A DNA stretch of 37,577 nt from Apostichopus californicus (GCA_020650975.1 JAIPMN010000691.1:1-37577); one strand, 5' to 3'. Positions 1 to 10,767 are shown, counted from the first letter of the stretch. The notes: a model not told the origin generated them from the letters alone. Program-made: numbers and translations.

Positions 1-186
1 ATGGTGGGAATGGGTGATGGATCACGAAAGAGGGGCAGGCCACGAGCACGATGGATGGATGGTGTCAAGCAGGCGACTGGGCTGACTCTGGATGGACTGC
101 GAGGGGCAATCAGGAGCCGGAAGGATTGGAGGATGAGAGTCATGGTCATCACCAGGGGTCGGACACGACTCGACGGCACAAAGTAA
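1..186 (+). pseudogene. 3' coding end of a LINE-like non-LTR retrotransposon
   Basis: The open frame runs from the window edge to a TAA at 184-186. It carries a GRPRARWMDGVK motif, then a helix resembling TLDGLRGAIRSRKDWR, and ends RGRTRLDGTK. A GRPR-x-RW...W-R tail finishing in RLDGT is typical of the C-terminal end of endonuclease/reverse-transcriptase polyproteins of animal non-LTR retrotransposons; this is recognition from memory, not a search. The piece is visibly GC-richer than the DNA that follows, as expected of an inserted element. Everything upstream, including the catalytic reverse transcriptase core, lies outside the window, so completeness cannot be judged. The ATG at position 1 is the window edge and not a real start. 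The 3' UTR and tail of the element probably extend past 186, but no poly(A) or repeat tail is obvious. Confidence 0.7.
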
Positions 187-3100
187 CAAAGTATCAACTC
201 CTACTGTAGCCTAGATTTACATCCAAATAAATTTGCATGTAAGGTGAACTTTATTGTTGCCGTTTTTGGTTCCCACTTTATATGCAACTTGCATGTGGAA
301 CAAAACTAAACAGATGAATTACTTCCCTATTGCACCTGTTTGGATGAGAAAACAACATTTCATGAGGTGTGTTGCATGTAGTGAAAAATGGATAGATCTG
401 TGTAAATGATTTTATTTTTGCACTAAGGTTGTATAGCTGAAGCAGGGCTAGCAATTTCAGAGGCACTGGCAGCACTTAACCTGTATGAGTACATTTAAAA
501 ATTGAAATAAAGGGTTGGTCCCCAGCATTTCCTGCCATTGATAGGGTCATTTTAAGGAACAGCATGGCACCTTTTTGAGACAACAAAGGGCACTCCAGGC
601 AAAAGCCATCAGCGACATCAGTTTTGTCGAGCCCCCACATAATTATTGAATACCATCATCTGTCTAGAATGCTGTCCCTCTCACCCCTCCATCCTGTCCT
701 CCCTTGAATTAAAAACTTGCCATATATATTGGGAATTTACAGAGGACAGACAGTAAACTTTTTTTCAAGAAATTCTCAAAACATATCTGGTCATAAATTG
801 CCAATATTTAATGGTCATCTGAGATGGCTGATTTTCTGTTTGGACGACCAAAAACAGCTTTGGAGATTGTCTGGCAGAGTGAATCATTGACTACAGATTG
901 CATGATAAGTAAATAGCACCCTCAAAAAGATAAATTGATAATCACCCTTCCATCAGTGTGGAGATACTGAAATAAAACAACTATAGTGGAAGGCCTACAG
1001 TATGATCCACATGAAGGGGAGGTTTACTGGCCCAAAGCTTGTGTTTTATTCAACAAAACCTACGCATCTCTCCTACAGTGTGCATATTGGTCATTCTTCC
1101 TGGTTATGCTCCTTTTTGTTTTTGATTCGGGTAACGAAATTCGCTGTTCGGGATTGTACCAAAATGTAAGACCTGGTTGTCTGAGAGACAACCAGAAAAA
1201 TCCTTAAAAAGTTGCCCTGTTATATGTTCTTACCTTCTTCCATTAGAAAATATAAATAACAAAAAGGCATGTAGCGAGTTATACTTGAGTATTTGATGGG
1301 AATTTGGGGCAAAGAGATTACATTTTAGACTTTTAGTACTGACCCACTGATGAGGGGATTATATAGAAGTCTTAAAATCTTATGTAGAAGTAGAATAGTA
1401 ACTTGTGTTGTTCCTTTAGTTACATTTAATATCACTGACAGTTTTCCACTTAATGGTAGGATTACTCAGGTGATTAGTCTAATGTATTGTACAAACACTT
1501 TAAACATTGTGTTTAGGAGCCAGTGCTTTCAACTGGTAATGGGGCTGACCAGTAGTTACTAATAAAAACAAGTTCTGCCCTAATCCTCATGTGTGAAGTC
1601 AGTTCTACTGTACTAGTCTTTACGTATCTTAGGTATTAAGTTTGTTGTACGTAGGCCTACAGTAGGTGTTGATATTTTAAAAGATTCTTATTTCAGGCGT
1701 TTACCTTTTCTTGTGATTTTCATGTGTCATATGTTTTTAACCATATGTTTCGTGTATTTGTGTGACATGAGATTTTACATCAAATTCACACAAGCAGAGC
1801 TGTTCTTTATAGATAGATATCAGCACATTTTTACTCCCAAGCACTTGAATAACTCATACACGTGTTTACTTTGACATCACACAGTCCTGTTAATACCTTG
1901 TCTTATTATTGGGCAGATGTACTCCCAAGTGCAGTTGGTAGTATTGCTCTCCATAGGAAGCCTTATATTCCTGCTGGTAGCCTGTGTTATATGCATGGTT
2001 ATTGTATACATTTGTACCGCATTAACTCTTAACAATCTAACCCACTGCATAATCTTCCATACAGTGTATTGGTGGGCTTCACTTACATCGGCTGCATGAA
2101 CGGTTCCATTTTATCGATAAGGTAAGTGCAGTCCCATCATGCATCAACTGTTTGCCATATCATGCACTTTAAAGGAACTTTCTGATCGTAAAAAAGACAC
2201 TAAGAACTTTAAGAAGGTATAAGTCAATATTAGAATATTGTTTGTCTTGATCAGATAGGAGTTACAGAATCTACTCCACTTTTTATTGGCCCATTTTCAA
2301 TGCCAACTCAAGGATGTGAACGTGGAAGCTCAATGACTCACAATGATCTAATCTGAAACCAGATGTTAGTTGTAGAGGTTTCAAAACATTTGTTATTATC
2401 CAAACATGAACACAATGATCATGTATGTAACAACAGTTAGACAATATTCTTAGAGCATTTGGTTCATAAATTTATCCTCAGAATATTTTTTGTAAAAATT
2501 AAATGAAAGAAATTTGTATCTGAGGAGGAAATTTATTTTACAGTATGGGCATATATACGGCACTGACTGAGTAATTAAGCCGGCCTTTATCCAAAGTTTA
2601 GTACAACTGGGGGAGAGGCATCCCAATCTATAGTCCAGAAGCTGTTGGATTTGGTCATGGTCTTATGAAGTCTGAAAAGTTCTGGCTCTCAGCCAGGTTA
2701 TTTCTAGTTTGTAATTTGTTGTTTCAAATTTATTCAATCACATTTAGAAGTGTGTCCTGTGTTTTATGATGCGATCAGAAGACCTTTCATTTTGTAAATG
2801 TATGTGTTTACCTCACCCACGTATGACACTTAACCACTTTCTGAAGTGAATGTTATATTGAATTTGTATACATTGTTTATTTGGATTATAACCCTGGAAA
2901 ATATTTTGATTATATTTTTGTCTACATTTGTCACATTAATAGCAAATCAGTGTTCTTAAAAGGCACTTTGGTAAGTGGATCAGACATGTGATGTATCTTT
3001 ATCAGAATGAAGGGTTTGTTTGGACATGAATCTGGACTTTAAAGCTGCATAGAGAACCTCAGGCTTACAGTTAAATATGCAAAATTGTCATTTCTGTTGC

Positions 3101-4647
3101 AGTTATATTCGTCAAATTTACTTGTAGTGAAAATTCTTTACCAATGAATATGAAATTACTGATCATTGAATGATCATAAGAATGTTTCCCCAATTGTCAG
3201 TATTATATGATGGTACAATGCAACTCTTGTTACCGTCAATATCAGAGGAACATTTGTGGGAGGTAGCTCCATGGATGACTGCGTTATATTTTATATACAG
3301 TAGCATTTTACAGTAATTAGAGTTCCCCCGAGTAGTGTGAGTGCTCTATAAGAAGACAATACTGACTTTGGTCTCCAAGGTCAATGTGCAGCTTTAGGGT
3401 ACAGTTAAAACATTTTGTTTTTGATTTGCTGTGTCAGACCCAATTTCAGACAAATTCTCTTTTACGTTTGGTTTGCATAGCTATTTTATGCCTCTGTTTA
3501 TGTTAAATGATAAATAGTGTACAGTGTAGTGGGTTTGTGTGTGACAAATTGTTTACAACATTATACATATAAATAGATATGTATATATGCTCAAAGGATA
3601 TACTTTATAATATTATTTAGCACATTTTGAATTCAAACTGGAGAAAATAAAGAACCTTTAAGACTAGACTAGAACTTTGTGAAGTTGAAGATACCAGTTA
3701 CTGTTATGAAAAGTCTTGTATAACAATGTGGTAATTTATGGCAATACATTAATTACATAAACATTAGCCTATAGGAACATGCAGATGAAATTAGCATAGA
3801 TTCTGTCAAATTTATTGGAAGGTAGTTGTGACTACCAAAAATTGACCAAAAGGGGTGAAATTTTAACTTATGTAATACTATGTTGGAATTTGGCCATAAG
3901 AAGCAGTTCACCACTGCTTTCCATTACCCAGCTACCTCATCTTCCCCCTCCCCGCCCCAACCCCCCTCCAATCTTAATTAAAACCCATTTCTTCCTTTCC
4001 CAATGTTTTTGCTCTATTGTGGTATCAGGGATTATATGTTATATATAGGTCCATAATATTATTTTATAAGCATTTTATTCAGATGGGGACAGTGGACACT
4101 TAGAATTATAGTACATTTTCTTCCTTAGGCTTTTGTTCTTTCCTCTCCCCCAACTCCTTTTGTTTTTGCAATATTGCTGTGCTGATCTTGTTTGCAACTA
4201 ATTCGCAACGCTTTTGCCGTCCGTTCTGTAGTGTAGATTGAGCCGAGCTAAGCCACCTCTTTACAGTAGGGAAACTTTTTAGATGTGATTGCACCTTTAA
4301 AAGACCAGATAAGGGACAGCAGGAAATGGTTTATCTATTAGTCATCAAAATGATAAACTGTCTGCCTGGAGATACACATTCACATCAGTCTCTGGTTACT
4401 GTCGGTTTAAATGTCAAAGATGTTGCATTTAATTCACTGTGCAAACAGGGAAATACCACAAGTCTTGTACAATTGTTTGTTCCATATAAAGTATCAGATG
4501 GTGTTCAACCCACACATGGATTTGAAAACACACAGAGTAGCATACACACAGAAATCACAGATATATATGTATATAATGAAATCATTTTTTAGTTTTTACA
4601 AGGAAAATATAAAAATAAAGTGAATGAATAGCATGTCCCTTTTGCAG
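187..4647. other. Upstream non-coding region / probable first intron or promoter side
   Basis: AT-rich DNA with no gene I can defend. All open frames are short and lack codon structure or recognisable domains. It contains one consensus-like donor (AAG|gtaagt at 2122) behind a possible 57-nt exon, two copies of the decamer AGGCCTACAG (991-1000, 1653-1662) and a C-rich tract near 3945-3970. Because the start exon has a convincing acceptor just before it (4646-4647), a 5' non-coding exon and the promoter probably lie somewhere here or beyond the left edge. I could not place a TATA box, initiator or CpG-rich promoter. Confidence 0.5.
2065..2121 (+). other. Possible short exon (acceptor plus strong donor), function unknown
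   Basis: The segment is bounded by a possible acceptor (ccatacag before 2065) and a textbook donor (AAG|gtaagt). It is 57 nt long and open in two frames; one reads VLVGFTYIGCMNGSILSIR. It may be a 5' non-coding exon of the downstream CCDC9-like gene, an exon of another transcript, or chance. Splice-site strength is the only real evidence. Confidence 0.2.
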
Positions 4648-4690
4648 ATGCAGTCCAATACTGAATATTTCTGGATGAGTGTGCTTAGAG
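4648..4690 (+). promoter_or_regulatory. CCDC9: 5' UTR part of the start exon, with overlapping upstream ORF
   Basis: The sequence tgtcccttttgcag before 4648 is a good acceptor, implying a non-coding exon upstream. If splicing occurs there, the exon begins with an ATG (4648) that opens a 17-codon upstream ORF ending at TAG 4699-4701, overlapping the main ATG (4691) in another frame. Such an overlapping uORF would reduce initiation at the main start. In the main frame TGA at 4676-4678 closes the reading frame upstream, supporting 4691 as the start. The UTR is inferred from splice signals only. Confidence 0.4.
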
Positions 4691-4723
4691 ATGGCCGATA
4701 GCCTCCTGGTGGGTCATACCCAA
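4691..4723 (+). CDS. CCDC9: CCDC9-like exon 1 (start codon, 11 codons)
   Basis: Reads MADSLLVGHTQ and ends at a strong donor (CAA|gtgagt), phase 0, exactly the phase needed by the next exon. The ATG context is gagATGG, with purine at -3 and G at +4, and an in-frame stop lies 13 nt upstream. Human CCDC9 also has only a few residues before its SKEE coiled coil, so a short N-terminal exon fits the family. The evidence is splice phase, start context and spacing; the 11 residues themselves are too few for homology. A start on a different upstream exon remains possible. Confidence 0.55.
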
Positions 4724-5695
4724 GTGAGTATACATGTACATTCTGTGCCAGAGTGTGTAATGCCGTGAAAGTTGAAAAGATTTTAATTTTTTCAATATTC
4801 TTCATGTTTATGGAATTTCCTTTATTTATTGCTTACCTTGCCTTACCTTACCTTACCTTGCTTACCTGTTTCCTCACAAACTCAGCACACTTGCTAGAGT
4901 GAACTGGTAACCTTTATTAACACTGGGACCCCGACAGTCTGTGACCTCCCTCTCATTCTACAACCCATCCTACATATTGGTTTTAATATTTAAGTTATAT
5001 TCGTTAAAAGTCACCGTTTGTCATTATGCTAGAAAGTAGAATGAGAAAATCAGAGGCAAAAATCAACATTCTTTAGGGTTGGTACATGGGATGTTAAACA
5101 GTATTTGAGGTTATAAGTTATTAAAAAAATTATTACACAATGACAAATATTTACTTGCTATGGAGATTGAATAAACTGTAGGTAAACTACAAGATGGTTT
5201 GGGATATCAGATGCAAAATTGAAGGGAACCAAATTACCCATACATTTGGATCTGTGAAATACTTCAGTCATTTCTGTGAAGGTAATTTGAAGAGCCAATG
5301 AGTTTGTAATTTTTTTCCAAAAGTGATTTCAGTCCCTCAATTTCTTTTGTTCACATATATACATTTTTAAGTCAAAATAAAGAAGATGGAAAAAAACAAA
5401 AAGGAAATTCGAAATATTCAGCAGAGGATTGGGGATTAATAATTATATTGATGGACGAAACTGACCAGTTTAAAAAAATTTTACGACAAAATTACGTTCA
5501 AGAGAACCCATTAATTTGAGTCAAGTTTGGTCAGTTTTTTGATATATGATGGTACATATCACAAGTACTTCAAACCACTGACCAAACAAGCTGTTTTTAA
5601 AACCAGGCTAAATATTTTATCATTAGAAAAAAATACTGTTTATGATACTGAAGTTCATCTTATCAGTTGTTATGTCTTTTGGTTTCTCTTCATAG
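4724..5695. other. CCDC9: Intron 1 (972 bp)
   Basis: AT-rich, donor gtgagt and acceptor ttcatag. Contains a short CCTTA/CCTTG repeat (4831-4867). No gene, RNA or transposon recognised. A 70-odd-codon frame overlapping exon 2 in another frame is a shadow. Confidence 0.6.
4831..4867. repeat. CCTTA/CCTTG simple repeat
   Basis: About six tandem 5-bp units of CCTTA or CCTTG. A pentamer microsatellite inside intron 1; it is not the TTAGG or TTAGGG telomere unit. Confidence 0.8.
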
Positions 5696-5833
5696 TTAAC
5701 TCAAAAACTCACAGAATTAGTCGACAACTTCACCCTTTTGGACATTTTAAGCAAAGAGGAACAGGAAGAATTATTGAACAATAAGATTGACAAAATTCAG
5801 CAAGAAAATGAGAAGCGCCTCCTGAGGCATCAG
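5696..5833 (+). CDS. CCDC9: CCDC9-like exon 2: N-terminal coiled coil
   Basis: Forty-six codons between an acceptor (ttctcttcatag) and donor CAG|gtgagt, phase 0 at both ends; residues 12-57. The segment LDILSKEEQEELLNNKIDKI followed by QQENEKRLLRHQ is charged, heptad-like and free of helix breakers, so it should form a coiled coil. It lines up with the start of human CCDC9, where a SKEE motif leads into a helix ending in a RR-Y/H-Q motif. The helix continues into the next exon (EVEADRDL). The preceding LTQKLTELVDNFT adds amphipathic residues not obvious in the human protein. In the family this helix is the expected protein-interaction segment. This exon is one of the anchors for the family call. 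Confidence 0.88.
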
Positions 5834-6422
5834 GTGAGTTCATTATTGTCAAATGCAAGATGTACTGCTTGTCAATCATGACATCATTGTCTCCCTTTCC
5901 TGAACTGCATATAAATTAACGGCCTAAAGTATTACAGCGTATTACAGCAGGAAAAAATGCAAAAACGCACTTTTGCTGATTGTTTCCTTGTCTCTCTCTT
6001 TAGCTGTTAGAAATCTATTTTTTGTCTTGAAATGGTTGCATTTTTATTGGTTATTTATCGTTATATAATCGCATCAATATGTTGTCCTGTGCTATTAAAA
6101 TCTAGTAATACTTTGTGAAAAAAAAAATGAAGTTCTTTTTATACTGCTAGTTAATGGTGTAAGTACGTTTATTCAATCCTCACTTAAGTCTGCTCATGTT
6201 CACACACAAAAGTCATATTGAGTACATGTAGCTTCATCATCTCTGCGCCTGTCATTTAGTACTTAAATTTTACTTTCATATTTGATATTGTCCCACCATA
6301 TTTCCATCTTTGGTGTGACGATGTAAGAAAATAAAACTGAAAGCTATTTTGCATCCTTTCATGAATCATTTAAGCAATGTGTTAGTCATCCCTTCTGATC
6401 AGTAAATCCCTGCCAAACTACC

Positions 6423-6441
6423 AAAAAAAAAAAAAAAAAAA
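6423..6441. repeat. Poly-A run
   Basis: Nineteen consecutive A in intron 2. It could be a retroposon tail, but no recognisable element sits on its 5' side. Confidence 0.9.
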
Positions 6442-7261
6442 TGATTCAACACTAATCACGTCTTGGTTCTCTTTGTTTTAATGATGTTATTACACCTGCA
6501 TATTCTCTGGATTATTCACTTGTACCATGACAATTTTTGTGCTTAAGAGGCTGATTAATTAATATCTTGAAAAAAAGTCATTATTGCATTAAGCTGTACC
6601 ATGTTTCTTCAAAACTGAACTAAATTGCTTGAAGTACTGTATGAATAGGAAAATATTCTCATTGCTGTCATGGTTCTAAAACAGGGTTTACTTCTTCATG
6701 TGTGTTACCAACTTGCATATTTGTTACCAACTCGCATACTGTACAAAGCAGTGAACTTGCACTATTTCTGTCTTTATTAACCAACTATGTATTTGAAAGG
6801 CAAGAGCCTATTGAAATTGAAATGAATGTTAATAATGAATGAAGGTAATGCTGTATTAAAGCTGGTTTCTTTTGTTGTCTGTTTCCCTTTCGTTGCAGCA
6901 GTAAGCTCTCAACAGGGTATAGGTAGAATTATTCACACTCAGACAGAACAAATTTGAGAAACCGTGAATTTCACAGTATCGTAGACAAAGAAAACCTGAT
7001 AAGAGTTGACTCCATTTTTACAGTAAATGTTTTGAAACCTAATATTCTAGTGAACCTGTCAAGGTTTATTCTTGTTTTATGGCTTGAGGTCTTAACATTG
7101 ACCTTTAAGGGATCAGCCTTTTATTGTTTGATACCCTGGAGCATGTTTGATTCAATCAAAAGGTGATATTCAGCATTTGATTCTCAGTAATGACTGGTTC
7201 TGACAGCCATGCATGTTTCGATTCCTTGCCAGAGGCAGAAGGAATAGATGCCATGGTGATG

Positions 7262-7297
7262 GTGTGTGTGTGTACCTGTGTATGTATGTATGTATGT
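7262..7297. repeat. TG / TATG microsatellite
   Basis: A short (TG)n run at 7262-7273, then an interruption, then about four TATG units. It directly precedes the tandem repeat starting at 7306. Confidence 0.85.
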
Positions 7298-7305
7298 GAC
7301 ACTTG

Positions 7306-7690
7306 CTTGTAAACACCCTAACTCAAAAAGTGCATGGTGGATTAAAGTCATACTTGGTATTTGGATCCGTCTTATCGAGTACAAGAACCCTATTGTTTTC
7401 TTTGAAGCCATTTCTGTGAAGTTCAGTGGTCATTTGGGATCAACAGAGGTCAATGTCTGACAACTTTGTAAACACTACGACTCCAACAGTACATCTTTGT
7501 TGAACTTCATACATGGTTTGCATATCCAGCTTGGTGATTACAAGAACCTTATTTAAATTGGTGGAGGTCAAAGGTCATTTGCGATCAATATTTAAGTCTG
7601 AAATCTTGTAAACATGATAACTCAAGAAGTACATCTTTCTTGAACTTCATATTTAGTTTGTAGATCCAGCTTGGTAAATGAAAGAATAGT
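7306..7690. repeat. Decayed tandem repeat, about 140-160 bp unit, 2.5 copies
   Basis: Three units start at about 7306, 7464 and 7605. Each opens with a version of ctttgtaaacac, a motif like taactcaaaaagtacat, ttgaacttcata, a TTTG-atCCaGCTTGGT stretch and (units 1 and 2) a tacaagaacc motif followed by a block like ggtcatttgcgatcaa. The third is partial. Copies are clearly diverged, so the array is old. The function is unknown; such arrays are common in invertebrate intronic DNA. Confidence 0.75.
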
Positions 7691-9222
7691 TTAGTGAAGG
7701 GGCTCTATCAGTCTTCAGCAATAGATACAGTCATCCAGGATATGAAATCTGCTTCAGAGAGTTGACAGTCTTGCTTTAAGCACACTTAGGCAGGACCTTA
7801 TCAGTTTTCACCCTCTGAGCTCAAGGGGTCAACAGGTTATCTAAAATGGTGCAAAAATTGGCTGGAGGGATCAACAGGTTACCTCAATTGATCTCAAACT
7901 TGGCCATTTTCTCTGGTTTATATTAGATGACTTTTGCTTTGGCAGTAGGTTGTGAAAATATTTCACATTGTATATGAACAATGTCATGTATCTCTCATTC
8001 ATTGATAACAATTATTAAAAGGATGGTTGGTGTCAGAGCTGAATTGCTAGCTCAAAATTGGTAATGACAATGTCCTTTTATTCATACATTTATGTGACTA
8101 TATTTCACATAGGAAGACTGTTCTTTCTGGATATTGAAACATTTTGGAATACAAATTCTATACTGTAAATTTCTTACCAGTGAATTAAATGGTTGATGCC
8201 CACAATGGAGTGCTACACATGAAAGCTGGAAATTTCTGATCGTTTCTGGTTCTCACATAATTCTTAGACAAATTTAACTCTCTTGCTCTTAATTAGTAAA
8301 AAAGTTGAGGAATATTGGAAAATAACAAATATTGGAAGGAATCAGAAGCCTTTGAGCTTTCTGGTTGTTTTGTAAGATGTGGAGTGATTAAGATCAGTAA
8401 CTGGATTCACCTTATATCTGAGAGATGACTTACATGTATGTGAGAAACTTGAGGCAATAAATAAAAAATAGCTTTCTTGCTGCCCAGAAGTGAATTACCA
8501 ATGATATAAGAGCAAACATGGGGATGATTGTCATAATCCAATGAGATCTCTTCCTTTGCATTACAACATAACATAACAATTTTACTTGTAGGTCTGGTAG
8601 CTACCAAGATAACCTCAGTCATTACAAGTTATGCTGTGTCATGTGATATGGTCCCACTGGGCATCTCTGGGTTACCGTTAAAAGTTTTCTGTCATGTTTC
8701 CATTTGTTTTGTAATATTTCAATTGGGAGTGTCATCTGGAATATCTTCCTTTTTTTATATTTTGGACATCTACTGGCAAGCTCTGTGTAGACTGTATGTC
8801 TCTGTGTGCATGATTCTTGAAGTGAAATCAACTCCTGTCAATCCTATTAAACAAAAGGAGGTAAATACATCGAGTAGGAACTTCAAGCATCCACAAATAA
8901 TACATTGCAAACATGGTACATAGGAAGCACCAAAATGAAAGCAATACAGAAGAGTTTCTCTAAATCCTGGAGTCTCTGTATCCGTATTCTAAAGAAAGTA
9001 TTGGCATTGCTATCCGATGCAAAAACATTTCAGACCCATTCACTGAGTAATTGATCATAACTGTTCACTTTCACTGACAAAATTGGATCATTTGCAATAA
9101 TAGTTTTGAAGAAAGCGTGGTGGGTTTGGTCAAGAGATTTTCGAAACTACCCCATCACCTCAATAATCTGTTCATCGAGAATCCTTACTCTAACGAGGTT
9201 CTGTTCTGTTCCTTATTTACAG

Positions 9223-9489
9223 GAAGTCGAAGCAGATAGAGACTTGGCAACTGGTAGAATGTCATCAGCCGATGCAAAGCCACCTCAGGAACATCGCCTT
9301 GAACGACAATCTAGCAGCGACTCCAGCAAGAGATCACAAAAGTCTTCACCTCCTAGTAGAGGGAGTAGCAGAGGAGGGGGCAGAGGTCCATCCAAAGGGC
9401 GCCAGTCTTCCGCCCCTCGATCCCCAGCATCTTCTACAACTAGTAGTAACCCCGACTCCAAGATGCCTGCATCCTACAACAGAAGACAG
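9223..9489 (+). CDS. CCDC9: CCDC9-like exon 3: coiled-coil end and S/R, RGG-rich linker
   Basis: Eighty-nine codons from acceptor ccttatttacag to donor CAG|gtgtga, phase 0 both sides; residues 58-146. It begins EVEADRDLATGR, finishing the coiled coil as in human CCDC9 (helix end followed by EIEEDRK). The rest is low-complexity and disordered: serine-rich runs, then RGSSRGGGRGPSKGRQ, then S/P/T-rich sequence ending YNRRQ. RGG and RS-like composition fits RNA binding and arginine methylation; human CCDC9 carries a comparable RGGG/RGRG region. The donor (gtgtga) is weaker than its neighbours, so an alternative 3' boundary is possible, but the frame continues without conflict into the next exon. 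No catalytic motif is present. Confidence 0.85.
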
Positions 9490-9541
9490 GTGTGACTTCA
9501 TTTTTGTCGAGATGTCTCATGCAAATGTTTGCACTGGATTA

Positions 9542-9549
9542 GTATAGAT
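9542..9549. repeat. Left target-site duplication of the hAT element
   Basis: GTATAGAT, repeated exactly at 9894-9901 on the other side of the element. Confidence 0.9.
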
Positions 9550-9893
9550 CTGGTGTGGGTAACCTACGGCCCGCGGGCCACATGCAGCCCGCCAGTGATT
9601 TGTTTGCGGCACGTGAGATGTCTCATGAAAAAGAAGAAAAATCAATCTATTTTACATCATCACAAAAAACGAGCTAGCTGGTGATGCTGTCAGATAGGCA
9701 TATTATCCCCATTAATTATCAACTGTACTGTATTGACATTATATTTTTGTGAATACAGATAAAGTACTAACACCTATTGCTTGAAAGTCCTCGGAATCTA
9801 AGGTTTGATATCAACAGCAGGTCGTTGGTTAGGTGCGGCCCAGTCACTTTTTCACTCCTTTTTCAATCTGGCCCATTAGGTTGCCCACCACTG
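9550..9893. mobile_element. Non-autonomous hAT DNA transposon (344 bp) with 8-bp TSD
   Basis: The ends are imperfect terminal inverted repeats: the left reads ctggtgtgggtaacctacgg, and the right, reverse-complemented, reads cagtggtgggcaacct. The matching GTGGG-AACCT cores followed by GGCCCG-type sequence are characteristic of many animal hAT elements. Immediately outside lies an exact 8-bp duplication, GTATAGAT (9542-9549 and 9894-9901), the hAT length and matching the nTnnnnAn preference. The interior has no transposase frame, so it is a MITE-like deletion derivative mobilised in trans. It sits in intron 3 between the linker exon and the first PDZ exon. Confidence 0.9.
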
Positions 9894-9901
9894 GTATAGA
9901 T
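9894..9901. repeat. Right target-site duplication of the hAT element
   Basis: GTATAGAT, identical to 9542-9549. Identity of both copies suggests the insertion is not extremely old. Confidence 0.9.
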
Positions 9902-10365
9902 GTTTGTGTCATGATGGGCACTGCGGCAATCTGTTAATGGTCTCTCTAGTTTTAAAACCCATAGCATCATATGTTCTTCAGTTTAATCAGACTGCAGGTG
10001 GTTTATTGAGTATATCTGTCTGACCTATCAGAAAAACAGGCTATATATTATTTATTGTATTGAGTAAACAGAAAAAAAGGGATAAAACTAAATATGGTAA
10101 CCCGATAGCAGAATGGGTATAATCATATCAAATATGTGTGAGTGGTCATTAGCAATGTAACCTTTCTTAGATGTGCAGTGTAACTGTCTCTGGTTATACA
10201 AGTAGATTGACAGGACATGTTGCTGCATCAGTTACACAACTACCTTGCATTAATATGTTGAGAAAGTCAGTTGACTAAATATGTGATGGTAGACTTATGT
10301 CTACGTTAAGCTACACACTATTCACACCTCCCACATGGAGCTATACACTAGGCTTCTTTACAGTT

Positions 10366-10620
10366 GCAGATCTTCCATGTGAGTAGAGATTTATACGGTT
10401 GTTATTTAGCCTTTGCATATTTGCAGGTTACAGGACAAAATTACATACATCTGTAGATTCTCTTGATGAAGGAGGAAATTCATATAGTTTTAGGTTCTCA
10501 ATTTGAGGGTTGTCATGCAGTAGCAGATGTTCAAATGGTTTGTGAGAATTTTCAGTGTGAGAAGGAGTCTTGAAGTAGTTGCAGGTTTTCAATGTGAGGG
10601 GTGTCATACAGTTGCCAGTA
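10366..10620. repeat. Decayed tandem repeat, about 91-bp period
   Basis: A motif like caggttytcaatktgaggg followed by gtgtcat-cagt-gcag occurs at about 10492 and 10583 (91 bp apart). A weaker match (gcagatcttccatgtgag) lies near 10366. The purpose is unknown. Confidence 0.55.
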
Positions 10621-10767
10621 AATATTATCTGGATGGGCGTTTTGGTCACTTAATTTTATTCCAAGGTTGTGCAAACCAAGCTTAGTATTCACATTTAGTA
10701 TTCTTTCAGGATCTCAGTATCTGCTGTATCTATTGTTTATTTTATGTTAATGTTTGGCTGTTCACAG

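Larger units (their letters stand above)
5834..9222. other. CCDC9: Intron 2 (3389 bp)
   Basis: Holds a 19-base poly-A run (6423-6441), a TG/TATG microsatellite (7262-7297) and the decayed tandem repeat at 7306-7690. Around 7814 and 7869 a short motif (tcaacaggtta) occurs twice, possibly another decayed repeat. No coding exon is supported, although a strong acceptor-like tract ends at 6898. Confidence 0.6.
9490..10767. other. CCDC9: Intron 3 (1278 bp)
   Basis: Contains the complete small hAT element at 9550-9893 and a decayed repeat at 10366-10620. Nothing else recognisable. Confidence 0.65.

Noticed and set aside
1917-2099. 60-codon hydrophobic frame, possible small membrane protein
   Set aside because: AT-rich DNA readily gives Ile/Leu/Val-rich frames; there is no conserved motif, and the candidate exon at 2065-2121 uses other frames.
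4831-4867. CCTTA repeat resembling an internal telomere tract
   Set aside because: The unit is not TTAGG or TTAGGG and has only a few degenerate copies; an ordinary microsatellite.
6885-6906. Strong acceptor tract (cctttcgttgcag) followed two bases later by gtaagc, suggesting a micro-exon or recursive splice site
   Set aside because: A 2-nt exon would break the frame, and the site lacks the AG|GT join required for recursive splicing. Probably a decoy.
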